From the NCBI GenBank assembly GCA_016617855.1, contig JAECUM010004886.1:1-64000 (forward strand): 64,000 bases of DNA. The letters run 5' to 3'. The DNA comes from Megalonaias nervosa. Lineage: Eukaryota > Mollusca > Bivalvia > Unionida > Unionidae. Shown one piece after another: positions 20,743-34,200 of the stretch. The position numbers were made by a program, and so were the translations under genes. Numbering within the stretch: position 1 is the stretch's first letter; the number at the start of each line of letters is the position of its first letter. The notes under the pieces are model-generated. The model was not told where the DNA came from. It saw only the letters and a program-made list of their open reading frames with translations, and did no database searches.

Positions 20743-22704
20743 GACACAAAGTTAGCGACGATTCTGTGAAAGACGTCTTTTTTCATATTGACGAATAACG
20801 TTGTATTAAGTAAACATTTGATCGAAATATTTATATATTCTAGTTTCTAACGTTTAGTTAATCTTTCCACTGCAGGTGCTATTTTGGCAGGATTATATTG
20901 AAAAGTAGTGTTTTCTTTTTACAGTAAATCCTCACATGTCTTGCTGTAAAATACTTTTCCCTCGTTAAACTGTGTATTTTCAGGCTCTCACCCTTTGAAG
21001 ATTTCTCAATAAGCGTCGCATATGTCAGCTCATTCTTTGTATTTACTTTCTCAGCCAAAACATATTTTGTGAAAAATATATATCTATATTGCATTTGTTT
21101 CCATTGTTGTCTTTTTTCAGCAAATATACAATATCACTGATTTATTGTATATCCATTGTTGTCTTTTTCATATAGTTACATATCAACATTGTCGGCTTGA
21201 TAATGAACACAAAATTGACTAACATGGATCATTTTATAGGGAACTGTTTTGTTCTACATATCAATGCAATATTTAGGGAGATGGTTCAGCCTTTTAATTC
21301 AGGGCTTTTCATTTTCATTTCCATCTTGTTTAATTGGTTCCGGCAGTTGATTGATATTGTGTTAGGAGCTGAGCGTTCAGAAGCGTATTAACGATGTTTT
21401 AGATCTTGTTCTATGTCTGTCATTTAAAACGAAATAAAAACACCAAGAGAATCTTATATGTTTTATAAATTGTTTTTATTTGCTATCAACAAACCAATAG
21501 GATATCCATTTTGAAAAGGATCTTTAGTTCTTAGCAGCTTGTTACTTTTCAATACTTAGAAACATAAAATTGTGCAAATTATGCGATTATATGACTGATT
21601 TTATAAACAGTCACCTCAAATACTGAGTCAACAAGTTCTCTAATAAATCGAACTCTTTTCCGCGTAAATTCTACCATTGTATTTGTCAAATCAGTTTAGT
21701 CTGATATTGTGAAATGTATGAGATCTTAAACTAGTACTTTTATTTGCTGACATTAATCATGTGATTTATTCTCTCCTCATATTGTACTGTTTAAACCATC
21801 TTGCTATCATGATTGATGAGGGATTGGGGTTATGTTTTAACAGGAATAAAAGATTATAGCGCCAATTGGAACTTTAACAAAGGTTCCAGACTAGTTAAAA
21901 TGTACGTTTTTTGACAGTGGAACATGAGGTTACGGTCTGTACTCGAAAGGAGATACCATATGACGTCAGGTGAGTCTTTCTAGTTTTAACAGTGTAACGT
22001 TTTGTAGGGAAATATGAATTTGACCGCCCTCTAAATGAAATGCTAATGAGAAGTCCTAGTTAAATAGAGTAGAAAGTTTATGAGGACAAACGGGATATTA
22101 ACATAAGAACATTCATGATTGTAAGTTTATAGGGACAAAGGGTCGAACGTTTATTGGGACGAACGGGAAATTAACACGAGGGTGCCATCTTGAAATGTTC
22201 GTTTCATAACATTGCAGCTATTCAGATCAACCAATAACATACTATCCGATGTCCAGAGATCAGCGATCTGCCAACCAGTTATCTACTATTCGCCAACCAA
22301 CTATATGCTATCACCACAAAGTTATATATTATCCAATACCCAGATACCTACTACCCACTAACCAATTTTCTACTATCCAGTACCCAGTTATTTACTATAC
22401 ACTAACCAGTTTTCTACTGCCAACTCTCCTATGATTTCAGTTGTAAAGTTAAAATCCCTACCCCCTTCAATGATATCCCCACACAACATATACTCTCCTT
22501 TTTAAAAATAAAAATATTATCCTCATTGTGCTTACATATTAACCCCCAAATATTGTAATAACTCCACTTCTAGATGTCAAAGATGTATAAAATATATTTT
22601 ATATCACTTATCAACAAAATTAACCTCATTATCTCCCTTACTACCCAGTAAGCCCTATTATAAAGAAGAAATATGTACCTCCGTCTATAATGTCCTTACT
22701 GCTA

Positions 22705-22775
<71 letters not shown>

Positions 22776-22794
22776 GTGTGCTTAACTTTTGTCC
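20743..22794. other. Host intergenic sequence with low-complexity tracts
   Basis: No gene was recognised. About 22225-22425 is a degenerate ~20-bp repeat (ACCAGTTNTCTACTATCC-like), and 22707-22773 is a TA microsatellite. Confidence 0.6.
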
Positions 22795-23476
22795 ATGATT
22801 ATAAGTAAACTTTAGATAACGTAAACGCAGTGTTTCAATAGCTAACATTTCTGCACAGTTGTAATTTGTAAATAGAATGTTTACATAACATTTGAGGCAA
22901 GAACGTTCTAGCCCAAGTCATGTTTACAATTAGACTGGAATTTTTCGTTGGAATGATTCACATATAGGTCAAGTGAAATGTATTTAAATAGGGATTTGAT
23001 AAACAAATAATTTCATTCCTGTTTTAGACCAGTCTGTCTGATATAATTCGAGATGAATTATTTATTTAAAAAATTATTTGAAATTACTAAGGTGCTTATT
23101 GATGTGTGGATTTAATACACGGTACTTTGGATTATTGTAAGTTAAACTTTAGATAACGTAAACGCAGTGTTTCCATAGCTTACATTTCTGCACAATTGTA
23201 ATTTGTAAATAGAATGTTTACATAACATTTGAGGCAAGAACGTTCTAGCCCAAGTCATGTTTACAATTAGATTGGAATTTTTCGTTGGAATGATTCACAT
23301 ATAGGTCAAGTGAAATGTGTTTAAATATGGATTTGATAATCAAATAATTTCATTCCTGTTTTAGATTCCTCTGTCTGATATAATTCGAGATGAATTATTT
23401 ATTTAAAAAATTATTTGGAATTACTAAGGTGCTTATTGATGTGTGGATTTAATAACACGGTACTTTGGATTATTGT
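22795..23476 (+). repeat. Tandem duplication, ~335-bp unit
   Basis: Two nearly identical units (about 22803-23136 and 23139-23476) both begin AAACTTTAGATAACGTAAACG and end TACTTTGGATTATTG. A diverged relative lies at about 33480-34200. Confidence 0.85.
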
Positions 23477-24249
23477 GAACTCTTTCGATTTTTGTGGAAT
23501 TAACGAAGAGAATATGCTTCACTTGCTTTAGGAATGAATGCATGTACAAAATTTCTTTGGAAAGCTCTCTGATTTATTTTACAAAGAAAATAATATAAAT
23601 TTAATTGTCAGCTTACTTGACGATGGGGAGGAAGGTGAAATTTGGGGTGGCAAAGAACTGAGAAGGAACTGGATAATTTCATTTTTATTTTAGCAGATCA
23701 GTTTACTTATGCATGCAATTATAGATATACCAAAAATCCTTCCATTGCCGTTTTTCGCTCGAGTCTATATGATCGATACGCCATAGAGATAATAATTGGT
23801 TTTTATAAAAAGAAGTTAGGTAATACAGAAAAGAAATGAAAGTCTCTCCAAGCTACCCATTGTCCTTAGAGATTTTTTTCCTCCTCGTTTGTTCCCCAAC
23901 ATTCATGCAAACTGTATAGCTATTTGTTAAGTTTCTTTCCTTTTATTCTGTATACAACGAAAATAAATAGAATCCAAATATAATGGCATATATTTATTTA
24001 AAGCCTAAACAAAGAAACAAACATCCCCCGCAAACACCCCACACACCCCCAGGACAACAAACTGAACGGGTGACAGTTTCATGGAAAATATGAGCGTCAC
24101 CTGGGAAACAGATTGTGGTACACACTCTAGGGTGGCATTCGGAACATTTCAAGGTTTTCTGTTACTACACTTGCTGGAAAACCTGTGCAATACTGAGTGA
24201 CGTCGCCGGTATATGCAGAAATTTTTATTTTGATTATAGCTGAATCGAT
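23477..24249 (+). promoter_or_regulatory. Region upstream of AACS, candidate promoter and 5' UTR
   Basis: The stretch precedes the AACS start codon and is the only place for its promoter if exon 1 is the first exon. I see no convincing TATA box. A small ORF at 23642-23839 has no recognisable product. Confidence 0.3.
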
Positions 24250-24364
24250 ATGGATTACAGTTGTAACAACTCATCTGTTGCCTTGTGGGAACCTTCACCC
24301 ACTAAACAGACAAAGATGGACAAACTGCGAGACATTATCAATGATAAATATGGAGTTAATCTAG
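24250..24364 (+). CDS. AACS: AACS exon 1 (start codon exon), acetoacetyl-CoA synthetase
   Basis: The ATG at 24250 opens 38 codons plus one base, ending at donor CTAG|GTAATT. The segment VALWEPSPTK is the characteristic N-terminal 'WEP' stretch of acetoacetyl-CoA synthetases, followed by a charged helix (KMDKLRDIINDKYG). The enzyme is a cytosolic ATP-dependent ligase of the adenylate-forming (ANL) superfamily. It activates acetoacetate to acetoacetyl-CoA for sterol and fatty-acid synthesis. Exons 1-9 here join without a phase error into 325 codons, compared with roughly 670 for the vertebrate enzyme; the rest lies right of the window. The exon joins exon 2 in phase 1 across a 12-kb intron. Non-coding first exons further upstream cannot be excluded. 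Confidence 0.9.
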
Positions 24365-24692
24365 GTAATTCTATTACATGTGCATAGGAAAGATCACACG
24401 ACATATCGGTGTTCAAGTATACTCTCTACCTATAAAAACGTATCCCACTTCACTTGAAGCATTCTTTTCTTTCACTGTTTAAATAACTGTTCAGTATTCA
24501 CTTTGACACTTCTCACAGAATTGCAAGAAATGCGCCACAGAAGGCTTTTTTTCCGCACATTATTTATTTATTTAGGTATTGTGTGTCCAGGGAGGGGTAA
24601 TACTAAATACCGCAAAGAAGTGGCAAAGTTTGTCAAGGCCACTCAAAGACGATGCAGACTTTTAAATTGAAATTTGAAAATATCAGATGCTG

Positions 24693-24764
<72 letters not shown>

Positions 24765-25862
24765 ACCATGCCAGCCTATTCTGCACGTTGTGTAATTCTG
24801 TGCAATCATACATCATTTCTGTAAACATTGGATCACATGTTCTTTTTGGTCAAATATCCAATTTGTATCAAGAAAGAACAATTGTCCTTTCATTATGGAA
24901 ATGATATTTATAAAGTGTACAAAAATATCCTACATTTGTATTCTAAATGCATATGAAAATATTATAAATGCATATGAAAATGTTATTTCTAACTGTCAGG
25001 ATGAAGACACACTCCATGACCTTCTTGAACTTGTAACCCAAAAGAACCTATTTAATACTTATCTTTTAGAATCATACAAGTAAATATATTATTTAAAAGA
25101 TAGAAATGTTTACCTTAGAACAATACTGTATTTTAATCTTAGTTTTTAATTTTGCAAGAACTTGACCTACACCTACTTTATTATCTGCTATCCAACTTGT
25201 CAACTTGCCTATGAAATGAAATATCAAGAAATTCCCACATTTATAGTCTGTTTCTAAATTCTTTAGTAACTTTTTTTCCCATAAACAAGACATTGTAACA
25301 CATTACATCCTATTCATTGTTGTTTCTCTTCAACATAATAGCTTATTTTTATAAAATATTGAACTTGTACTAATTTTTTTACTAGATTGGTTTAGTTTGC
25401 TTAATGTCTCTTGCTATTTAGTGGCATTGTTACGTTGAATTTTGTAAATCTAGCTATATAGCCATGGTACATATACACATAAAAAAAACAAATAATTTAT
25501 ACAGAGAGTTTGATTTCAGTATTATCTTTGAGAAACTAGTTTAATTTCAATATTTTCCATCAAAAAAGGATTTAATTTCAATAGAATGAAAAGTACATTT
25601 ATTAATTTCTTTGTACATTGAATTATTAAATGTGCACATATAAATGCTGGAAAAAATTATACCCATAATGTAACAACAAATACTTTTTACAAATTTTAAT
25701 TTGTCATGTTGAAATAAAAAAACAATGATAAAACAGAAAATTATATCACCGGTCACAATTACTGCATTATTCAAGTAAGTTTTCAAATATTCTTCTATCT
25801 TTGGAGTAAAACTAGATTATAATTAATACTAATATTTCCTAATTTTATGATGACATTTACAA

Positions 25863-26800
25863 GCTGTAGCGTTTAGACAATATTACATGATGTGACATTT
25901 GTGTTCTAATTACATAGCCTTTAGACTGTATTGCATGATGTGATATTTCTGTTGTGATGACAGGCTTTAAACTGTATTACATGATGTGACATTTGTGTTA
26001 TGATTACATAGCCTTTAGACTGTATTGCATGATGTGATATTTCTGTTGTGATGACAGGCTTTAAACTGTATTACATGATGTGACATTTGTGTTCTGATTA
26101 CATGGCCTTTAGACTGTATTGCATGATGTGATATTTCTGTTGTGATGAGAGGCTTTAAACTGTATTACATGATGTGACATTTGTGTTATGACGACAGGCT
26201 TTTAGACTGTATTACATGATGTGAAATTTGTGTTATGATGACGGGCTTTTAGACTATTATATGATGTGACATTTGTGTTGTGATGACAGTCTTTAGACTG
26301 TATTGCATGAAATGGCATTTGTGTTGTGATCACGTAGACTTTAGACTGTATTACATGATATTTGTGTTGTGATGATGTAGATGTTAGACTATTACATGAT
26401 GTGACATTTGTGTTTTGATGACATAGACTTTACACTGTATTACATGATGTGACATTTGTGTTTTGATGACAGACTTTACACTGTATTACATGATGTGACA
26501 TTTGTGTTTTGATGACATAGACTTTACACTGCATTACATGATGTGACATTTGTGTTTTGATGACAGACTTTACGCTGTATTACACGATGTGACATTTGTG
26601 TTTTGATGACATAGACTTTACACTGTATTACATGATGTGACATTTGTGTTTTGATGACAGACTTTACACTGTATTACATGATGTGACATTTGTGTTTTGA
26701 TGACAGACTTTACACTGTATTACATGATGTGACATTTGTGTTTTGATGACATAGACTTTACACTGTATTACATGATGTGACATTTGTGTTCTGATGATAC
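25863..26800 (+). repeat. Minisatellite, ~45-bp unit, about 20 copies
   Basis: The unit centres on CTGTATTACATGATGTGACA, then TTTGTGTT-TGATGACA and GACTTTA. Copies are more divergent on the left and nearly identical on the right, a sign of recent expansion at one end. Confidence 0.9.
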
Positions 26801-27544
26801 AGAAAGGGATTATTTTTCTTGCAAATTATAAGCACAGCTACAAAAAGTGCCTGCTTGAGCTGGAATATATTTGAAGTACTTCTATTTAAATATGTCACCT
26901 CTGTGTTTGTATGTATGTGTTCATGCAAGCACATGAAGTAGGGACAGAAAAATGGTAAGTGTGAGAAAGAGAGAGAGAGAAATGTCAAGTGGTGATTTTG
27001 TGAAATATGCACAATATTTTTTTTAATCCCATTTTTTTCTTTTGCTCTTTGGAAGGCTGTAATGGAGCTTAGTGCTTTTTCTCTAGCTATGCTACCATCT
27101 TTAAATAAATTATTGTTATTATTATTATTATTATATGATTGTTACCATTTCTTCTTGTGGTTTCACCTTTGATGGAACAGGTTTTCTACTAGAACTGGTA
27201 TTCATGAATATATTTGTCCACTTTAGTATAAGTTGGCCTGATATCAATCAGCCAAATCAAATAATATCTAAATAAAAGTATTAAAAAAATAAGGAGGCAA
27301 CTCAATCCTGATAGAAGAGAATGGAGAGAAACACAACACAAGGTTTATATGGTTGCAGCCATATTGAAATGTAAACTTCAGGTTTTGTTACTGCTACACC
27401 CTATATGCAAGATTCTAATGATAATTGCTTTTCCCCTAAAGTCGAATACATTTTTATCAAATGATCTTAATTAATATGTTACACTCATTAAAATAATATA
27501 TGACATATCAAATAATCCTGTACATAACTAATTTTATCATTTTC

Positions 27545-28078
27545 AGAATATTTCACTGGCCTTTTTATGTATTTGTCCATGATGCAATCCTGGCCTTTTT
27601 ATGTACTTGGTCATGATTCAGCCCAGGCCTTTTTTGTGTACATGCCATGATTCAGTCCTGGTCTTTTTATGCATTTGGTCAGTATTTAGTCGGGGCCTTT
27701 ATATGTACTTGACAATGATTCAGCCCTGGCCTTTTATGTACTAGGTCATTATTCAGCCCGACCTTTTTTTGTATTCGGTTATAATTCAGTCCTGGCCTTT
27801 TTATGTGCTTGGTCATGATTCAGCCCTGACCTTTTTATGTACTTGGTCATGATTCAGTCCTGGTTTTTTATGTACTTTGCCATGATTCAATTCTGGCCTT
27901 TTTATGTACTTGACCATGATTCAGCCCTGGCCTTTGTATGTACTTGGACATGATTCAGTCCTGACCTTTTTATGTACTTGGTCATAATTCAGTGATGGCC
28001 TTTTTATGTACTTGGCCATGATTCAGTCCTGGCCTTTTTATGTACTTGGTCATGATTCAGTCCTGTCCTTTTGATATA
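27545..28078 (+). repeat. Minisatellite, ~34-bp unit, about 15 copies
   Basis: Units follow CCTGGCCTTTTTATGTACTT then GGTCATGATTCAGT. All copies are imperfect. Confidence 0.9.
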
Positions 28079-28303
28079 TTTGGCCAGGCAGTTATAAATG
28101 TTAAAATAATGCAAGATATATTGTTCAGATATTGATAAAGAATATGAGAATGTAGTGACTGACACATATTACTGTAAGAGGATATATGTTGTACATATGA
28201 AGAGTCATTTTATGTACAGCTCAAATTATTGATATCTGTTCACTCTCATCAAAGACTTTAGATGTTTGTAGGTGATTAGTATTAGAAAATCACTGATGTA
28301 TTA

Positions 28304-28951
28304 GGTCTCACTGGACAGTTTATCTGGTGAATTTTCATCCGACAATGACCTATTGCAGAAAAATGAGAATAATTTTACACTGAAGATACAAATAAAAACA
28401 AACTAATGATTTTTGTAGAAAGTATGCATGTGAGAGTTTGTCTGTCGCAGTCAGGTTAATTCCTTATACAACTGGTGGCTTTTATACTGAACCAACACTG
28501 CCACCAACCCCTCTTTTTTACATTCATTTTTGACAGCAAAGAGCTATTTTGACTATTTTCCTGTGACAAGGCAGCTAAAACAATCAGTATGTGCCTTATG
28601 CATGAATAAAGTTCACTAGTACTAAACAAATTAGCATACTATTCATCACCCCTCAACCATCTCGATTTTTAGATATTTACCTCTGTAGCAGACATACGTA
28701 AATGCGTAAGCCAAGTCAGCTATTCATTTGCAGCCCAAGTTACGCATTTGATCTCCAATGCTAGTCTAACTGTGACAGGCAGTCACCAAACAAGCCAACC
28801 CATTTTCAAGCCTAACTCAAAGTAAATCTAAACCACATTACAGATTTAGCTCTGTGTGAATTTATAAATGCTAGGCTTATGATAATTAGGTTCATGCCTT
28901 CTACCTTAAAAATTAGGGAGGTGTCAAAATACGAAACTATCCAGTGAGACC
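28304..28951 (+). mobile_element. MITE, Harbinger-like, copy 1
   Basis: It is a 648-bp element with terminal inverted repeats GGTCTCACTGGA / TCCAGTGAGACC, flanked by TTA on both sides, which fits the 3-bp TWA target site of PIF/Harbinger elements. It has no coding capacity. A near-identical copy lies 2.1 kb downstream in the same orientation. Confidence 0.75.
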
Positions 28952-30423
28952 TTAAGAATTTATATGACAGTCAGATTAGGGGAAACGTTTTTGAGTTTCA
29001 AAACTTTAGGCAATTCTGAATAAAATGCAACCTCAACATGTGTAAAATTCACAATCATCTGTTTCCTATGTTGTATGGCAGTTGTTGATGATTGAGAGCC
29101 ATGACATAGAGCAACAGCTATGAGACACCTTCATACTTTCATTTTACTTTCCACACTTAAACCAACAATTTCCTACTAACAAGTCAATGTCAACATCATT
29201 TTCATAGCTAATATATCCTGTAGTGTTAGTGCGGGGTGATATCTGTGATATCTCACAGCAAAAATAGTACTATTTATGAAATCTCAAAATGTAGCAAATA
29301 AAAGATGTAAAAGAAACCAAGCTAATTCTCTTGTAAAATAACTGCAAAATGTGCATGCTAAGTACTTAACAAAATAGGAACAATGCACAGCACATATAAA
29401 TTGACCAGAACTCTCTCACTGATTTCATGAAGAAGGTCAGATCTATACTAAAACAGAGAAATCCGATTCAGACTGTAAGGGAGGCAACTCATCAGGTAAC
29501 ATAAACTGTATGGACCAATCTTTGTAAACTTAACCACACCATTTGGGAAATTTAAACAATGAAATTCTATACCCAGATTCATCCCATCTATTGATAAGAC
29601 AATATAAATGGATAATGTATTTTAAGAACACTAAGAAGGTCCCCTTTGCATCATTTTCACACTGGCCAGCACATAGTGTTACTGAAGCTGTTGCTATTTA
29701 GAGAAGTTTTTTTTGCTAGTGATTGTAACCTGCATAGAATCAGATCTAAAGCAAACAGAAAATCATGCAAAGTAAAAAAGGGGAGGAGAAAAAACACAAT
29801 GTCAAAAGGGACATCCATTTCACATAACTCACCAAAACTCCAATGAAGCTGATGCAGATACATCTGCTCCTGTGAAAGATTCACAACAATTGGTGCGGCT
29901 GACTCCCAAGGAAATCCTTGACGTTGTCCTGGCTAGCAGTATCACTTCGGCAGGTGTGCTCCCATACACCTTGAGGTCTACAAGAAAATAAAACCCTGAA
30001 CCTCTTATATATAGGTCATTATAACTTAAAGTTCTGTAAATAAGATGAAATCTATGCATTGAAACATTACATCATGAGTAGACATGTATATAAAATCATT
30101 AAATTAGGAAAATATACAATGTATGTACTGAAAATATTGATAAACTGAATAAGTATGTGAGATATTTCAATTAAACCACCTTGCATGAAACATATGGATT
30201 TTGTTGTTCATTAGAAGAATGGATCAGAAGCAATACCTGGTGACTCTAATAGTGTTGAGTTAACTCCCTTCTTCTACTATGATTAAGTGCTATCAAATCT
30301 ATAGGAAGTGGATGTTTGGAATACCCAGCTATGTCAGATTCAAGACATGGAGGTAATACGGAAATGATTTATGGCACAGTGAATCACATTTGACAAGACT
30401 GAAAAAATGACACCGGTTCTTAA

Positions 30424-31072
30424 GGTCTCACTGGACAGTTTATCTGGTGAATTTTCGTCCGACAATGATCTATTGCAGAAAAATGAGAATAATTTTACAC
30501 TGAAGATACAAATAAAAACAAACTAATGATTTTTGTAGAAAACATGCATGTGAGATTTTGTCTGTCACAATCGGGTTAATTCCTTATACAACTGGTGGCT
30601 TTTATACTGAACCAACACTGCCACCAACCCTCTTTTTTACATTCATTTTTGACAGCAAAGAGCTATTTTGACTATTTTCCTGTGTCAAGGCAGCTAAAAG
30701 AATCAGTATGTGCCTTATGCATGAATAAAGTTCACTAGTACTATAACAAATTAGCATACTATTCATCACCCCTCAACCATCTCGATTTTTAGATATTTAC
30801 CTCTGTAGCAGACATACATAAATATGTAAGCCAAGTCGGCTATTCATTTGCAGCCCAAGTTACGCATTTGATCTCCAACGCTAGTCTAACTGTGACAGGC
30901 AGTCACCAAACAAGCCAACCCATTTTCAAGCCTAACTCAAAGTAAATCTAAACCACATGACAGATTTAGCTTCTGTGTGAATTTATAAATGCTAGGCTTA
31001 TGATAATTAGGTTCATGCCTTCTACCTTAAAAATTAGGGAGGTGTCAAAATACGAAACTATCCAGTGAGACC
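30424..31072 (+). mobile_element. MITE, Harbinger-like, copy 2
   Basis: It is a 649-bp element, nearly identical to the one at 28304. Its flanks are TTAA on the left and TTAG on the right, so a TTAA (piggyBac-type) target is an alternative reading. Confidence 0.75.
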
Positions 31073-31794
31073 TTAGCAAAGGATTGTCGAAGTTTGTTTG
31101 GTTGTCTTAATTTACTGCCTACACCTTAATTTTATATCAAATTGTGACTTTACTGTGGTGTCAGTACTTGAATGTAATTAATTGGATAATTATTTCTTTC
31201 ATGTAATTGTTCATTACCAAGAAATATGAAACTTTACAAAGTGTGTCGTTCAATATTTAAACGTTATATAAAAATATCATAGGGAATGCAGTAGAAATGG
31301 AGAAATGTTTTGTTTTTTTTTTAAATCATAAGCATTAACATTATATTTTATAACCAACATTTAGAAACTGCATTTGTGCTACCACTTTGTTAATTGAGTA
31401 AAATATAGCAAATGTCTACAACATGGCATTAGAAACATGTTAATCTGATTACAGTAGCACTTCCATAACATATTACAATGCATACAATAAAACAACAAAG
31501 ATGATAGTAGATTTAATATAGCAATACAAATTTTTAATGCAGGTCTTGACATGAACAGATATTTTGTATAACAATATATTCTTCATACTTTGTGTAGATT
31601 TTGATGTTTTGGTTTATTTGCAGAATCAGTTATTTTTACACTTCTCACTTAATGCTTACTACAATGAAATACAATACAGATAACACAATTAAGATTTTCT
31701 TGAGCTTTGGTGAGCATTAAGAATTATTCAGAATAAATATTACAGACATCATTATCTAATGTTTTTAGGTTTTAAACTTTCTTTGCACTATCTG

Positions 31795-32600
31795 GGCGTC
31801 TCAGTGTGCTGTCTTGTGATTGATTTTGCTGTCTTAATTCTGTCTTTTGTTGACTTTGTGCTGTCTAAATTCTGTCTTTGCATGACTTTGTGTTGTCTTT
31901 GCATGACTTTATGCTGTCTTAGTTCTGTATTTTGAGTGACTGTGCTGTCTTAATTCTGTCTTTGCATGACTGTGGAGTCTAAATTCTGCCTTGCATGACT
32001 TTGTGCTGTCTTAATTCTTTCTTTGCATGACTCTGATAAATTTCTGTCTTGCATGACTTTGTGTGGTCTAAATTCTGTCTTTGCATGACTTTGTGCTGTC
32101 TTAATTTTGTATTTTGAGTGATTTTGTGCTGTCTTAATTCTGTATTTTGAATGACTTTGTGCTGTCTTATTTCTGTCTTTGAGTGACCTTGTGCTGTCTA
32201 TTGTTTTTGTGTGACTTTATACTGTATTAATACTGTTTTGAGTGTCTTTGTGCTGTCTTAATTCTGTCTCTGCATGACTTTATGCCATATTTTGAGTGTC
32301 TTTGTGTCTTTGTGCTGTCTTAATTCAGTCTTTGTGTGAGTTTATGTTTAATTCTGTCTGTTGTATCTGTGTGCTGTCTTAATTCTGTCTCTGCATGACT
32401 TTGTGCTGTCATAATTCTGTATTTTGAGTGATATCATGCTGTCTTAATTCTGTCTTTGAGTGACTTTGTGTTGTCTTAATTCTGTTTTTTGAGTGACTTT
32501 GTGCTGTCATAACTCTGTCTTTGCATGACTTTTTGCTGTCTTAATTCTGTATTTTGAGTTACTATGAGTTGTTTTAATTTGTAATTTGAGTGACAAAATA
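31795..32600 (+). repeat. Minisatellite, ~32-bp unit, about 22 copies
   Basis: The degenerate unit is CTGTCTTAATTCTGTCTTTG then CATGACTTTGTG; some copies have GAGTGACTTTG in place of the second part. Confidence 0.9.
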
Positions 32601-33479
32601 CATTTTTTAATATTTATCATCATTCATTACAATGTTGAATACAAATAGACATTTTTTAAAAATAAAATAAAGGACTGTTAACACTTAGACGATATATTTA
32701 TAATTCTTATATATTTATTTTTTAATAAACTTTATGTATTAAAAGTCAGTATTTTCCAGTATTGTTAGTTTAAAGTATCTGTACTATCTTTGCCCTGGCT
32801 TTTTATATCTTTGCATCTTTTTGTCTTTGCCCATCTTTGCATGTCTTTGCCTGTTTTTGTGGTATTTAGTTTGAATATCTTCAGAGTATGACTCATTCCA
32901 AACTTTTCCTCCAAATTTACAAACCATGACCAATCGAACTAAGCTAAAAAGGGGATTTAGATTTAGGCAACAACTGCCATCTTTTTGGATGGTACTAAGG
33001 CTGCAACTTTTGTATGTATAAACAGCTTAGTTTAGCATACTGTTTGTAAACATTTATAAAATTGGGAAATGAACAGGAATGTGGTTGTAATTGATGCATG
33101 AACAACCCATTCTGATTAAACTATATATTTCCACATCTCTGCTTTAGATGATTGATTAGCAGTAGTTTGCTATTACTTCTTTTTTTTTTTAAGTGTGTAT
33201 CAATGGTTTTCACACTGAATGTGCCATGACTAGGAATAAGCAAAAGTTTACAAGAATTGGGTTACACCTTACGCAGTGTTACACATCGGGTTGATTTGCT
33301 GATAAAGCAGATAAAAACTGGTTTAAACAATAATGTGGACTTTTAAACAACATGTTTGTTAACAGATTATTTAGTTAGTCATGGTTTATTTTAAAGAAAT
33401 TACATTTCAATTTTGTAAGCTAATGTATAATTTCTTGGTCATTGTAGATCATACAGAAGCATTTCATGTGCATGTCTAG

Positions 33480-34200
33480 TGTTATGTATATCTATATTGT
33501 GTGTTTAACTTTTGTCTATGATTATAGAATGTAAGGGTCATTTTGTAAACAACATATTACATAGGTAATTTTTGTTTATGATTTGAGATTATATTTTAAG
33601 ATAATTCTCACTTGTAGGTAAACACGTTTTACTTGGATCTGAGTTCACAACATTGGTTTTCCCCTTGGCTGATCTACCTGATATTTTCATGTTCTTTATG
33701 AAAATTTAAGTAAAAGACCTGACCTTGTCTACAAGTTAGAATGTTCTGAAAATGAATGCTTGACCCTCATCCTGGTCCTCTTATTGTGTCTTAGGTTTTT
33801 ATATTAAGGTTGTTTATATCAGAATTATTCTTTCCTATCTTTAACTAATGTTGTGTTCAGATTTAATTTGAGAGAAATCTTTTATTTAAATTATTCATTG
33901 GAATTATAAAGTGCTCATTGACTTTATGACTAAATCACTATTTTGGAATTATTGTGAATTCATTAACGGACATTCTGGATTATATCACAGTGATACATCA
34001 AGATTGTTAGCACATCAGCACATTTAAGACTATTGGCACAACAGCAGATTCAAGATTGGAATTCATTCAGCACACTCTGTACTTCTTGACTTGTGATAGA
34101 ACTTTTAAGACTATTTGGGATTTAATTCACAATAGGGTACTCTAAGTTCTTTTTTAGATATTCACTGTGTATTCTATGGAAATAAATTAATTGTTAGCTG
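33480..34200 (+). repeat. Interspersed repeat related to the 22795-23476 duplication
   Basis: It shares GTTTAACTTTTGTCTATGAT and the TTATTTAAATTATT...AAGGTGCTCATTGA-like and GGAATTATTGTGAA segments with the tandem duplication. A part also resembles 55,720-55,930. The class is not recognised. Confidence 0.45.

Noticed and set aside
25863..28078. CRISPR-like regular repeats
   Set aside because: Units are head-to-tail with no unique spacers, in a eukaryotic intron; they are minisatellites.
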